In this document: in pieces, positions 17,674-24,924 of the stretch | Numbering within the stretch: position 1 is the stretch's first letter | Layout: each line of letters starts with the position of its first letter | Assembly (NCBI GenBank): GCA_963743425.1 | Contig: CAVUPU010000003.1 | Location: 186,001-250,000, forward strand | Length of the DNA stretch: 64,000 nucleotides | Direction of reading: 5' to 3' | DNA from: JAJVID01 sp963743425 | Lineage (GTDB): Bacteria; Acidobacteriota; Blastocatellia; RBC074 | Notes under the pieces: model-generated | Seen by the model: the letters and a program-made list of their open reading frames with translations, nothing else | Told to the model about the DNA's origin: nothing | Databases searched by the model: none | Program-made: the position numbers and the translations under genes

Positions 17674-17907
17674 CAACGTAGGGGCGGGTTTTCCCCGCCC
17701 AATTACCTCGATCACAAATCCGGGCGGGTTTTCCCCGCCCAATCGCCTCGATCACAAATCCGGGCGGGTTTTCCCCGCCCAATCGCCTCGATCACAAATC
17801 CGGGCGGGTTTTCCCCGCCCAATCGCCTCGATCACAAATCCGGGCGGGTTTTCCCCGCCCAATCGCCTCGATCACAAATCCGGGCGGGGAAAACCCGCCC
17901 CTACGTC
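17674..17907. repeat. 40-bp tandem array closed by an inverted end (family 1 copy A)
   Basis: Five tandem 40-bp units (17681-17880), each GGGCGGGTTTTCCCCGCCC plus a spacer ATCGCCTCGATCACAAATC, with one variant spacer in the first unit. The array is opened by AACGTAGGGGCGGG and closed at 17881-17907 by the reverse complement, so the whole can fold on itself. Each unit also holds its own short palindrome. It follows the stop of the cytochrome gene. A single-unit version is at 58021-58123. Spacers are identical, so this is not a CRISPR. Confidence 0.92.
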
Positions 17908-18023
17908 GGATTCCGTGGTTGAGTTTGAGTTTCGAAGACCATAAACCAACGGCTAAACTCAAGGCGCTGCTGACGCGGCGAGGGATCTGAGCAGTCACAG
18001 CCGAAAATCATCGCCCATTTTGT

Positions 18024-19688
18024 TCATTTGCTTACGGCGCCTGATGGCCTGGGCATCCGCCAATTCGACAGCGATTGTGTGTAAGTTTCAATGGCCTTCT
18101 CTCTCTCTCCGAGGGCGGAATAGACGGCGGCGAGTTGGGCGAGCGCGTTATTTTCGCGTCGGCGGTCTTTCAGTTCTCGCCAGAGGGCGACGGATTGTTC
18201 CAGGCTCTCGCGCGCCTTTGTCTTGTCGCCGAGCGCGAACTGTATCTCGCCTGCGCTGGCGAGCGTTCCGGCCATCCGCCCTTTGTCGCCCGCCGCTTGG
18301 GCGATCTTCAGGCTCTGCTGATAGAAATCGAGCGCCGGGCTCAATTCGCCGAGCGATTGATGAACGAAGCCCAGGTTGGCGAGCGCTATCGCCTCTCCCC
18401 GCTTGTCCCCGATCAGCCGGCGCAGTTCCAGCGCCTGCGAAAACGTCTCGACCGCCCGCCGAAAATCTCCCGAATCGGCGTATAACCCGGCCATGCTGCT
18501 GATCGTCGCCGCTTCACCGCGCTTATCGCCGGACAAACGTCGTAGCGGCAGAGCCTCCGCATGGAATTTCAAGGCTTGCTGCGGGAGACCGAGGCCGGCG
18601 TAAATATTGCCGATGTCGTTCAGGGTCGCGGCGACGTTGCGGTTATCGTTGGTCTCGCGCCAGACGGCCAGCGATTGCAGGAAGAAATCGAGCGCGCGCT
18701 GGCGTTCTCCCTGCGCTTTGGCGACGTATCCGAGGTTGCTGAGCGTCACGGCCTCGCCGCGTTTGTCGCCCATCGCGCGCCAGAGCGGCAGTGATTGTTG
18801 GAAGACCTGAACGGCCTGATCGAACTGACCGGCGCGCGTGGCGAGGCTTCCCATGCTGTTGAGCGCCGACGCTTCGCCCTGCTGGTCCTTCGCGGCGCGC
18901 CACATCGCCAGCGCCTTCTGGTACTGCTGCAACGCTTGTTGCGGCTGCCCCTGTTCTTCATAGAGCTTACCCAAATTGAACGTCGCCGACGCTGCCAGAT
19001 TATCGTCGCCGACCCTTCGCATCAGGCTCGAAGTCTGGACGATCAGGCGGGCTTGCTCGAAGAGGCGCTGCGCCTGTTGTTTGTCGCCCAGGGAATTGTG
19101 GACGCGTCCGAGCCGCGTGAGCGTGACCGCTTCGCTCTGGCGGTCGTTTGCCGCGCGCCAGAGCGGGAGCGCCTGGTTGTAGTAATTGATCGCCTGTTGG
19201 CGATCGCCGAGCGAGTCGGCGATCGCCGCAAGCTGGTCGAGAGTATGCGCGATCTCCCCAGGCTCGCCGGCCTTGCCGGCGGAACGCAGCAGCCGGAGCG
19301 CATCCTCGTATTTTGACATCGCGGCGCGCAGAGATTCTGCAACGCCGGTCGCGCGCAAATCTTCGGCCTCGCTCCACAGCTTTTTAGCCTCGCTCCGGCT
19401 CTGGTCGGGCTTTATCGCAACCTTGCCCGATTCCGGACCGGCCTGGAGACCGGAGTGCGACAGGGGCGGCAGCCCCCCCCGGAACGAGCGATCATCCGAA
19501 CCTTCGGCTTTCGGCGGGGCGGGCGATGAGGCGGGCGGCGGCGTTTCGCGTCTGGCGAGTGGCGGCGATGTCGATCGATCTTGCGCCAGGGCGTGGCAAC
19601 AGAGAGTTATCAGCAAGCATATCGGTAGACCGAGGCGCGCGGCCCATTGGCGGGAACAATCGAATTTTGCGGGGCTGAGTTTCAACAT
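18024..19688 (-). CDS. Exported TPR-repeat protein
   Basis: About 554 aa from ATG 19688; the frame extends upstream only into a palindrome. Signal peptide LGLPICLLITLCCHALAQ, a Pro/Arg-rich stretch (about 35-90), then about ten tetratricopeptide repeats (about 105-550) of the type GDKRGEAVTLSNLGYVAKAQG and A.DFFLQSLAVWRE. TPR arrays bind protein partners. The repeats resemble those in the CHAT proteins at 48.9-55.8 kb, but no CHAT domain is attached here. It may be a stand-alone adaptor; no direct evidence for a partner. Confidence 0.87.
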   Translation of the reverse strand: MLKLSPAKFDCSRQWAARLGLPICLLITLCCHALAQDRSTSPPLARRETPPPASSPAPPKAEGSDDRSFRGGLPPLSHSGLQAGPESGKVAIKPDQSRSEAKKLWSEAEDLRATGVAESLRAAMSKYEDALRLLRSAGKAGEPGEIAHTLDQLAAIADSLGDRQQAINYYNQALPLWRAANDRQSEAVTLTRLGRVHNSLGDKQQAQRLFEQARLIVQTSSLMRRVGDDNLAASATFNLGKLYEEQGQPQQALQQYQKALAMWRAAKDQQGEASALNSMGSLATRAGQFDQAVQVFQQSLPLWRAMGDKRGEAVTLSNLGYVAKAQGERQRALDFFLQSLAVWRETNDNRNVAATLNDIGNIYAGLGLPQQALKFHAEALPLRRLSGDKRGEAATISSMAGLYADSGDFRRAVETFSQALELRRLIGDKRGEAIALANLGFVHQSLGELSPALDFYQQSLKIAQAAGDKGRMAGTLASAGEIQFALGDKTKARESLEQSVALWRELKDRRRENNALAQLAAVYSALGEREKAIETYTQSLSNWRMPRPSGAVSK

Positions 19689-19715
19689 CGTATTACTGCG
19701 ATGATCTGTAACCAC

Positions 19716-19781
19716 GGATTGCGGATTGCGGATGGTAGAGACGCAAAATCTTGCGTCTCTACCATCCGCAATCCGCAATCC
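19716..19781. repeat. Perfect 31-bp palindrome with GATTGCGGATTGCGG arms
   Basis: Arms of 31 bp without mismatch around a 4-nt loop (AATC). The arms consist of ATTGCGG microrepeats plus GGTAGAGACGCAA. It lies between the TPR gene start (19688) and the beta-barrel gene stop (19799). The same ATTGCGG microrepeat reappears inside the coding sequence of CHAT1 (about 49,715-49,750). Confidence 0.9.
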
Positions 19782-19798
19782 GCAATCTTTACGCGCTG

Positions 19799-20386
19799 TT
19801 ACTCTACGGTACCGAAGCGTAGAACAATGCCGGTCGAGGCCCGTATATTGTGGCTGCTGATACGGCCTCCGGCGCCATCATCGAATCTTGTCAGCACGTA
19901 ATCGGCCTGGATCAACCTGACCGAAAGCTTGCTGCCGAGAGGAGTCTTTACATCGACCCCGCCGCCGGCCGCGAACGCGAAGCCGGTGTCAGTGAGGTCT
20001 ATGAGGAGCGTGTCGTTCTTAGTCTGGCTGTACGCAAATCCGGCCATAACGTGAGCGAAAGGCTGAAACCTCTCGCTCTTTCTAAGAGAGAATTGCGGGC
20101 CGAACAGAAACAGGTATTGTCTAAAATCGGTGCGGGGGAGGAAAGAGACCAGCGTATCGCCGAAATGGCCGCTGACATCGGCTTTGAGCCCGAGCGATTT
20201 CCCGAAGAGAGTGAAGTTGCCTGACACATTGAATCCGTTCAGATCCCGATCCAGGCCAACAACATCATTGTCGTCGAGACGAATGTATGAGTATCCGCCG
20301 AAAATTTCCGTGCGGGGGGATTCTTGCGCCTGAGCTATGACAGGCAGCGCAAGCGCCAACGCCGCAATAAAAAACAGCTTTTGCAT
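19799..20386 (-). CDS. Outer-membrane beta-barrel protein (OmpA/porin-like)
   Basis: 195 aa from ATG 20386, chosen because the signal peptide starts there (MQKLFFIAALALALPVIAQA). The mature part opens with TEIFGGYSYIRLDD and alternates polar and hydrophobic residues in strands to the end (SVRLIQADYVLTRF ... STGIVLRFGTVE). This is the usual pattern of small outer-membrane beta-barrels, with a terminal region ending in an aromatic-aliphatic strand. Function beyond a membrane barrel is not evident. Confidence 0.82.
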   Translation of the reverse strand: MQKLFFIAALALALPVIAQAQESPRTEIFGGYSYIRLDDNDVVGLDRDLNGFNVSGNFTLFGKSLGLKADVSGHFGDTLVSFLPRTDFRQYLFLFGPQFSLRKSERFQPFAHVMAGFAYSQTKNDTLLIDLTDTGFAFAAGGGVDVKTPLGSKLSVRLIQADYVLTRFDDGAGGRISSHNIRASTGIVLRFGTVE

Positions 20387-20431
20387 GTCAAATATTCCTC
20401 CTATTGACTTAGTGCTCTGGAAACAAAATTC

Positions 20432-20506
20432 TTTGACATTTTCCTTTCCTACATTTTCTTTTAAAGACGAGGCCAAAAGGAAGATGTAGGAAAGGAAAAT
20501 GTCAAA
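20432..20506. repeat. Palindrome with TTTGACATTTTCCTTTCC arms
   Basis: Arms of about 26 bp with one or two mismatches around a loop of about 23 nt. It lies in the 419-bp gap upstream of the beta-barrel gene. No second copy is seen in the window. Confidence 0.8.
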
Positions 20507-20693
20507 TAACTTTGTTTACGAACTACTTAGGATTAAGTTGAAAATGGTTACGAAGTTATCTCCATGTGTCTGAGGAGCGAGTCATTGACGGGGAACCAGG
20601 AATTGCACGGGGCTTAAAGATGCGCCGATATGATATGCGATTTGGCCCGGAATGCAAATTCGATTGGATTATTCGCCGCGGTGGTCTGTAAAA

Positions 20694-20781
20694 TGCAGGC
20701 GCGGTATCAGTACCGCGAGCGATAGCGAGCGTGGCCTGTGGCAGTTGATGGAAGCCCGCTCGCGGTACTGATAAAGCCTGC
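20694..20781. repeat. Imperfect palindrome, family 4 copy A (ATCAGTACCGCGAGCG)
   Basis: Left arm CGGTATCAGTACCGCGAGC and right arm GCTCGCGGTACTGATAAAG, with GCAGGC/GCCTGC outside. The middle is partly eroded. A perfect copy of the same family is at 30421-30500. The rest of the 20387-20805 gap shows no ORF. Confidence 0.8.
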
Positions 20782-20805
20782 GTGACGAAAGGCGAATAAC
20801 CCTCT

Positions 20806-22011
20806 ATGCTCCGAGATCAAGAGACTTCCACATTGAGGCAGGACGCTTCGACCGGCCAATATTACGCTCCGCCGACCACGCGCCTGGGACTGCGTGAGTC
20901 CCCGCGCGACATGGGCCTTTACAATCCCTATTTCGACACCGGCAAATCGAAGAGATCGCTAGGCGCGGGGCTGATGTGGCTGGCCTTCGCTGCGGTCGGG
21001 CTGATGGTGGCGGGCTTGACCGTCTATGATGTCGGAGCCGGGCCGGCCCTTGTGGGGGCGATATCGGCGATTATCCCGGCCGGCTTTTACCTGGCCGTCT
21101 TTTTGTGGTTGGATCGTTACGATCCCGAACCGCCCGGAAGGTTGATTTTCGTCTTCGTCTGGGGAGCGGTCATCGCCGTCTTCTTCTCCGCGATCGCCAA
21201 CAGCTTCGCCGCCTCCGCGTTCGGAGAAACGATAACCAGCATCGTCTCGGCCCCGATCGTCGAAGAGGGCGCCAAGGGCGTCTGCGTGCTGATCGTCGCG
21301 TTGGTCTTCCGCAAGGATTTCGACAGCGTGGTCAACGGGATAGTCTATGCGGGCGTCGTGGCGCTGGGATTCGCGACCGTGGAAAACATTCACTATTACG
21401 CCATGAGCCTGAACGAAGCCGGCGTGGGCGGTCTGATCGGAACGTGGTTTGTTCGCGGCGCTCTTTCGCCTTATGCGCACGTCTTATTCACCTGCATGAC
21501 GGGCATCGGCTTCGGCGTCGCGCGCGAGACTCACAACGCGGCTCTGAAGATCGCCGCCCCGATCATCGGCTATTCCGTCGCTGTCTTCCTGCACGCGCTC
21601 TGGAACAGCCTGGCCTCGCTCGGAGGCGGCGCGTTTCTCATCGGGTATTTTCTGATCCAGGCGCCGATGTTCTGCGCCTTCCTCGCCTTGATTTTCTATC
21701 TGGTTCGCCGCGAAGGGCGCATTCTGAAACAGTCGCTCGCGGTGGAGGTTGCGCGCGGGTTGATCACGCAGCGCCAACTCGACATCGCGATCTCGGTCTT
21801 CCGCCGCACCGGCTGGGTCGCCTCGGTCATCGGCGATATCCGGCTCTTCAATGCTCGCCGCCGGTTCCTGCGCTCGGTCGCAAAACTCGGCCTTTGCCAT
21901 TGGCACGTACAGCGCGCAGCGCAGGCGGGCGCAGAGACCGCCAGCTTTCCATTGATCAATCAATTTCAGGCCGAAGTCTTTTCGTTGCGGGATGAGGTTG
22001 GAAATCAATAG
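20806..22011 (+). CDS. PrsW-family intramembrane metalloprotease
   Basis: 401 aa. The first 50 residues are soluble; eight or so membrane helices follow (about 50-310). Family motifs: VEEGAKG (about 151, the metal/catalytic Glu pair), TVENIHYYAM (about 191), RGALSPYAH (about 221) and LHALWNSL (about 266, His ligand). PrsW proteases cut membrane substrates such as anti-sigma factors. An extra soluble C-terminal part (about 315-401) with Trp/His/Cys residues has no assignment. The next gene is convergent and overlaps its 3' end by 7 bp. Confidence 0.88.
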   Translation: MLRDQETSTLRQDASTGQYYAPPTTRLGLRESPRDMGLYNPYFDTGKSKRSLGAGLMWLAFAAVGLMVAGLTVYDVGAGPALVGAISAIIPAGFYLAVFLWLDRYDPEPPGRLIFVFVWGAVIAVFFSAIANSFAASAFGETITSIVSAPIVEEGAKGVCVLIVALVFRKDFDSVVNGIVYAGVVALGFATVENIHYYAMSLNEAGVGGLIGTWFVRGALSPYAHVLFTCMTGIGFGVARETHNAALKIAAPIIGYSVAVFLHALWNSLASLGGGAFLIGYFLIQAPMFCAFLALIFYLVRREGRILKQSLAVEVARGLITQRQLDIAISVFRRTGWVASVIGDIRLFNARRRFLRSVAKLGLCHWHVQRAAQAGAETASFPLINQFQAEVFSLRDEVGNQ

Positions 22012-22109
22012 ACCGCCTCAAGCGCCGCGTCCAGGTATGCCGCCGTTTCCGCCGGGTCTTGCAAGCTCTCCAGCAATGAATCTCGATAGCTTTTCGTCAA
22101 CACGCTCAT
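22005..22109 (-). pseudogene. Truncated HigA-like addiction-module antidote
   Basis: 34 codons from ATG 22109: MSVLTKSYRDSLLESLQDP, then AETAAYLDAALEAVY and stop. The start matches the N-terminus of the putative addiction-module antidote (HigA-type) family, which normally continues for another 60 or more residues with an HTH. Here it stops after the first helix pair, overlapping the end of the convergent PrsW gene. Too short for normal function; best read as a remnant in a toxin-antitoxin graveyard. Confidence 0.5.
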
Positions 22110-22132
22110 CGCTCGCTCTTTTCTTCAGATAG

Positions 22133-22360
22133 CTATACGCTATCGGTCTGTCGAATCTCTACGGTTGAACCGGCCCAGCCGTAGATCACGATGGCGCCTG
22201 GCTCAGCCTCCACCTCGATGGCCTCGCCCGATGGCCCCTCAAAATCAATATCCAAGGACTCGCCCGGCCGAATCGTCACCTCATCCGCCCACGGCTCGAC
22301 CCTTACTACAAACGGCTCGTCCCTGCCGTTCCGGAGAGTTAGCGTCTGCTTGTGGTTCAT
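22133..22360 (-). CDS. Small beta-rich protein, unknown
   Basis: 75 aa from ATG 22360: MNHKQTLTLRNGRDEPFVVR, then acidic beta-strand-like sequence (WADEVTIRPGESLDIDFEG ... EVEAEPGAIVIYGW). It resembles small cupin-like or 'hypothetical' beta proteins often found beside toxin-antitoxin genes, but has no diagnostic motif. The longer frame upstream of 22360 runs through a 48-bp direct repeat and is unlikely to be coding. It is 23 bp upstream of the truncated antidote. Confidence 0.55.
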   Translation of the reverse strand: MNHKQTLTLRNGRDEPFVVRVEPWADEVTIRPGESLDIDFEGPSGEAIEVEAEPGAIVIYGWAGSTVEIRQTDSV

Positions 22361-22384
22361 CTTGTCAAGGCGGCTCCTCACTTC

Positions 22385-22432
22385 GTGCGATAGGTTGCAA
22401 AGGCGCCATCTCCGCGTCAATCGAAGCCCTAG
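22385..22432. repeat. 48-bp direct repeat, copy 1
   Basis: Perfectly repeated at 23123-23170, 738 bp away in the same orientation. Begins GTGCGATAGGTTGCAAAGG and ends CAATCGAAGCCCTAG. The two copies flank the MqsA-like/DUF4258 pair. A shorter diverged match (CCGCGCCAATCGAAGCCCT) is at about 63,741. Confidence 0.95.
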
Positions 22433-22454
22433 GTACGCAATCGCGATTCGATGA

Positions 22455-22709
22455 TCAGGCCACGCGGGCAACGGGGCGCTTGAGCATCCGAGCATATCGC
22501 TCTGGAGTCTTGGCGATCTGTTCCATCAATTTGACTGTTTGCAGATCGTAATAAATCTCATGGCAATTTGGACAGCGTTTGGCGGGCACATTTTCGATCA
22601 GGACACCTTTATAAAGCACATCTTCGCGCAAGTCTTCGACCCCTGGTCTGTCGCAATAACTGCAAAACTCCTCTGTTTCGGTTGCTTTGTTTCTTCTGTT
22701 CTTATTCAT
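22455..22709 (-). CDS. YgiT/MqsA-type zinc-finger antitoxin
   Basis: 84 aa with two CxxC pairs, CSYCDRPG and RCPNCHE, as in the zinc-binding N-terminal domain of MqsA/YgiT antitoxins. A short C-terminal helix (ERYARMLKRPVARVA) replaces the DNA-binding HTH of full MqsA, as is common for partners of DUF4258 proteins. It overlaps the upstream DUF4258 gene by 8 bp, so the two are translationally coupled. Likely role: neutralise the neighbour. Confidence 0.8.
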   Translation of the reverse strand: MNKNRRNKATETEEFCSYCDRPGVEDLREDVLYKGVLIENVPAKRCPNCHEIYYDLQTVKLMEQIAKTPERYARMLKRPVARVA

Positions 22710-23001
22710 AATCTGAAAGTTTCAACCAATAAACGGTGATGATCGCCGCGTTCCCATATCTATCTATTTTCGCGACCAATCCGATCTCTCTACCGTCGAG
22801 CGCATCACCATAAATAATATACTTCGTGTCTTGATAATCAATGTCAAACTGATCTTCGATAATCTTGCCTGTTAATATGCCGTTGATGATGTCATCCTCG
22901 GACAAATCATCAATTCTCATTTCATTGAGCGTGTGTTTACGGATTACCACGCGCCCGGCTTTCGCGGCCTTCCGCATCTGCCGCAAGATTTTGTCATACA
23001 T
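22702..23001 (-). CDS. DUF4258-domain putative toxin
   Basis: 99 aa from ATG 23001; a GTG at 23028 would add nine residues. AAGGGGG lies upstream. The sequence has a basic N-terminus, RKHTLNEMRIDDLSEDDI, then YIIYGDALDGREIGLVAKID and IITVYWL. This is the DUF4258 pattern, a RelE/MqsR-like fold that is usually the toxin partner of a YgiT zinc-finger protein. The reaction (mRNA cleavage) is inferred from the fold. Gene order toxin-first is typical for this pair. Confidence 0.78.
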   Translation of the reverse strand: MYDKILRQMRKAAKAGRVVIRKHTLNEMRIDDLSEDDIINGILTGKIIEDQFDIDYQDTKYIIYGDALDGREIGLVAKIDRYGNAAIITVYWLKLSDYE

Positions 23002-23015
23002 CAGGGCGATCCCCC

Positions 23016-23123
23016 TTATTTGCGCCACAGTCCCTTAAATCGCTTCGCCGCAGTTCTCGTGTACCGGACCGTGTGCCGGATATTCTGATGCCCAAGATAA
23101 TCTTGAATCAGGCGCGTGTCATG
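23016..23123 (-). pseudogene. C-terminal fragment of a FimB/FimE-like tyrosine recombinase
   Basis: In-frame minus-strand reading gives HDTRLIQDYLGHQNIRHTVR, then YTRTAAKRFKGLWRK and a stop at 23016-23018. This is the end of a tyrosine site-specific recombinase, including the LGH motif and the nucleophile Tyr in TVRY. Upstream homology ends exactly where the second 48-bp direct repeat begins (23123). The rest of the gene is gone. It marks a former integration or inversion locus. Confidence 0.75.
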
Positions 23124-23170
23124 TGCGATAGGTTGCAAAGGCGCCATCTCCGCGTCAATCGAAGCCCTAG
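23123..23170. repeat. 48-bp direct repeat, copy 2
   Basis: Identical to 22385-22432. It abuts the point where the integrase fragment loses homology. The following 200 bp (23171-23370) contain no convincing gene, only a small hairpin GGGCTTGG ... CCAAGCCC near 23300-23331. Confidence 0.95.
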
Positions 23171-23483
23171 ATACCTTGTGGCGTTGCTGCCGGCGCGCTA
23201 GGAATACGACATGGCCCGCTTCGTCATCGGGTGGTTAACTCGGCTGAGGCAAGACACAGGGGCGCTTGGCTCGAAGCGCGCGGCCTGAAACGCAACGGGC
23301 TTGGAAAGCGTTCGAGCGCTCGCCAAGCCCAAAAATCAACCTTCACCGAAGCGAGTAGATTGACGCTGCTTCGTGGCAATCCTACCGCTTCGGCTTTTCG
23401 ATTCCAAGAAACCTGATATAGTCTTGCCCATCGCTGGCTGGTCGAAGTTGGTCGCTACTTCCGGCCCAAAACCTGAAACACCC

Positions 23484-24578
23484 ATGTACTGGCGCAAATC
23501 AATCATCTACATTTTTACAGTCCTCCTGCCCGCCCTGATGGTGGGCATCTCGAATTTCCACGTCTTCCCCGACGCGTCGCTGATCGCGACGCTCATGCTG
23601 GTTGTGACCGTAGGAGTCGCCGGAGTCTTCACCTACTTCAGCGGCGACGCGACGTCGAAAGTGCGCCGCTACTGCATCATCGCCGACGTCGGCATCTGCG
23701 CGATCCTCTGCGTCAACCTCGGCGGCCACTGGATATTGGCGCGCGAGGTCTCGGCGGCCCGTCAAGGAGTCGAAGAGCGCCACGCCGAGGAAGAGCGCGA
23801 AGAGCGCCGGCGTGAAGCCGAAGCAGCGCGCCAACTACGACTCAAAGAAGCCGAAGCCGCGCTTGTCAGAGACCAGGCAAAGGTCATCCGCGAAGAGCGC
23901 CGGCGGCTCGCCACACTGCCACCAGAGGAAAGGCGTAGCGTATTGAAAGCGCCGCCGAAGGTCGAAGCCGCCGCGACGCCGGCAGCGGTCGCCACGATTC
24001 AACCGCTCAACCTGGCGCCCGTCGAAACGCCAAAGACTCTCGCGCCTCGGATGACGCCGGACGAAGTGCGCGAAAAGTGGTGGTGGTTTCTTACGGCGCT
24101 GGCCATAGCGGAGTGCGCCGCATCCGTGCTGGCGGGCGTCGCGCTGTCCGGCGTCTGGGAATGGGATCGCAACCAGGACGGCATACCCCGGCGCCTGCAG
24201 AACGGCGCTGGCGTGGCTTGGCCGCGAGAGACTTCTGCGCCAACACCCGAAAATTTGGAAAGGTCTGGGGCGGGCAAGGCTCAAAAGGCGCCGCGAAATT
24301 TTGACGAGCCTCTGTCTGAGCAAGGCTCAAAAGCCCCTTTTGAGCTTTTTGATACTGACTCACCCAAGACTTTTCCAAAAATTCAATCAGCTTCAGGTAG
24401 GAACGAGAGCCTTAACCAATTCGGCGAAAACGTCGAGACGCGCGCCTCGGCATCAGTCGCTGACGAGACTTGCCCGATCTGTGGCGCCGCGCTCGAAGAG
24501 CAATCCGGCAAGCACTTCAAACACGTCTGGTGTCCGACTCCGGGCCACTTAGACGCCTGGCGCGACGTGGGAAAATGA
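23484..24578 (+). CDS. Membrane protein with coiled coil and C-terminal zinc ribbon
   Basis: 364 aa from ATG 23484, where the first membrane segment begins (SIIYIFTVLLPALMVGISNF). Further membrane segments at about 35-55 and 65-85 precede a charged Arg/Glu coiled coil (about 90-155: EEEREERRREAEAARQ). Another hydrophobic helix lies at about 205-225. The C-terminus carries CPICGAALEE ... HVWCPTPGH, a likely zinc ribbon. I do not recognise a named family. Membrane-anchored scaffold is the most that can be said. Confidence 0.72.
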   Translation: MYWRKSIIYIFTVLLPALMVGISNFHVFPDASLIATLMLVVTVGVAGVFTYFSGDATSKVRRYCIIADVGICAILCVNLGGHWILAREVSAARQGVEERHAEEEREERRREAEAARQLRLKEAEAALVRDQAKVIREERRRLATLPPEERRSVLKAPPKVEAAATPAAVATIQPLNLAPVETPKTLAPRMTPDEVREKWWWFLTALAIAECAASVLAGVALSGVWEWDRNQDGIPRRLQNGAGVAWPRETSAPTPENLERSGAGKAQKAPRNFDEPLSEQGSKAPFELFDTDSPKTFPKIQSASGRNESLNQFGENVETRASASVADETCPICGAALEEQSGKHFKHVWCPTPGHLDAWRDVGK

Positions 24579-24589
24579 CCGCCCCCACT

Positions 24590-24770
24590 CACTCGACACG
24601 ACTTGGAAGGTTGATGCAAATCAACCGCCAAGACGCCAAGATCGCCAAGAAAAAGACAGGGAGAAGGCCGCAAGAGAGAATGAAAAGCCAACACTTTGAG
24701 GCCCTCTTGGCGATCTTGGCGTCTTGGCGGTTAGCGCAGCGCCGGTTAACTTTCCAAGTCGTCACTCGAC
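24590..24770. repeat. Long palindrome with CGCCAAGACGCCAAGATCGCC arms
   Basis: Left arm about 24592-24651 and right arm about 24707-24770, carrying CGCCAAGACGCCAAGATCG and its complement plus outer CGACTTGGAA/TTCCAAGTCG. It immediately follows the membrane protein gene. No ORF is supported in the 24579-24924 gap. Confidence 0.85.
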
Positions 24771-24802
24771 ACCCGCGCGGGCGCGACCAACGATCAAAAG
24801 GA

Positions 24803-24870
24803 GTGAGGCTTCGGTAAATCGGCTTGATCCGGGGTTGGTCTTTAGCCAAGCCGATTTACCGAAGCCTCAC
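24803..24870. repeat. Perfect 24-bp palindrome (GTGAGGCTTCGGTAAATCGG)
   Basis: Arms 24803-24826 and 24847-24870 are exact complements with a 20-nt loop. It lies 55 bp after the stop of the M14 peptidase gene (read on the minus strand) and may end both convergent transcripts. Confidence 0.9.
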
Positions 24871-24924
24871 GAATAGGACACGACTCCCCTCCGCGCGCCC
24901 GCTTCCTTACGCGCGCGGGACTGT

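Noticed and set aside
17681..17900. 40-bp tandem repeat as a CRISPR array
   Set aside because: Repeats are directly adjacent and the 'spacer' part is the same in nearly every unit; no cas genes are nearby. It is a REP/MITE-like array.
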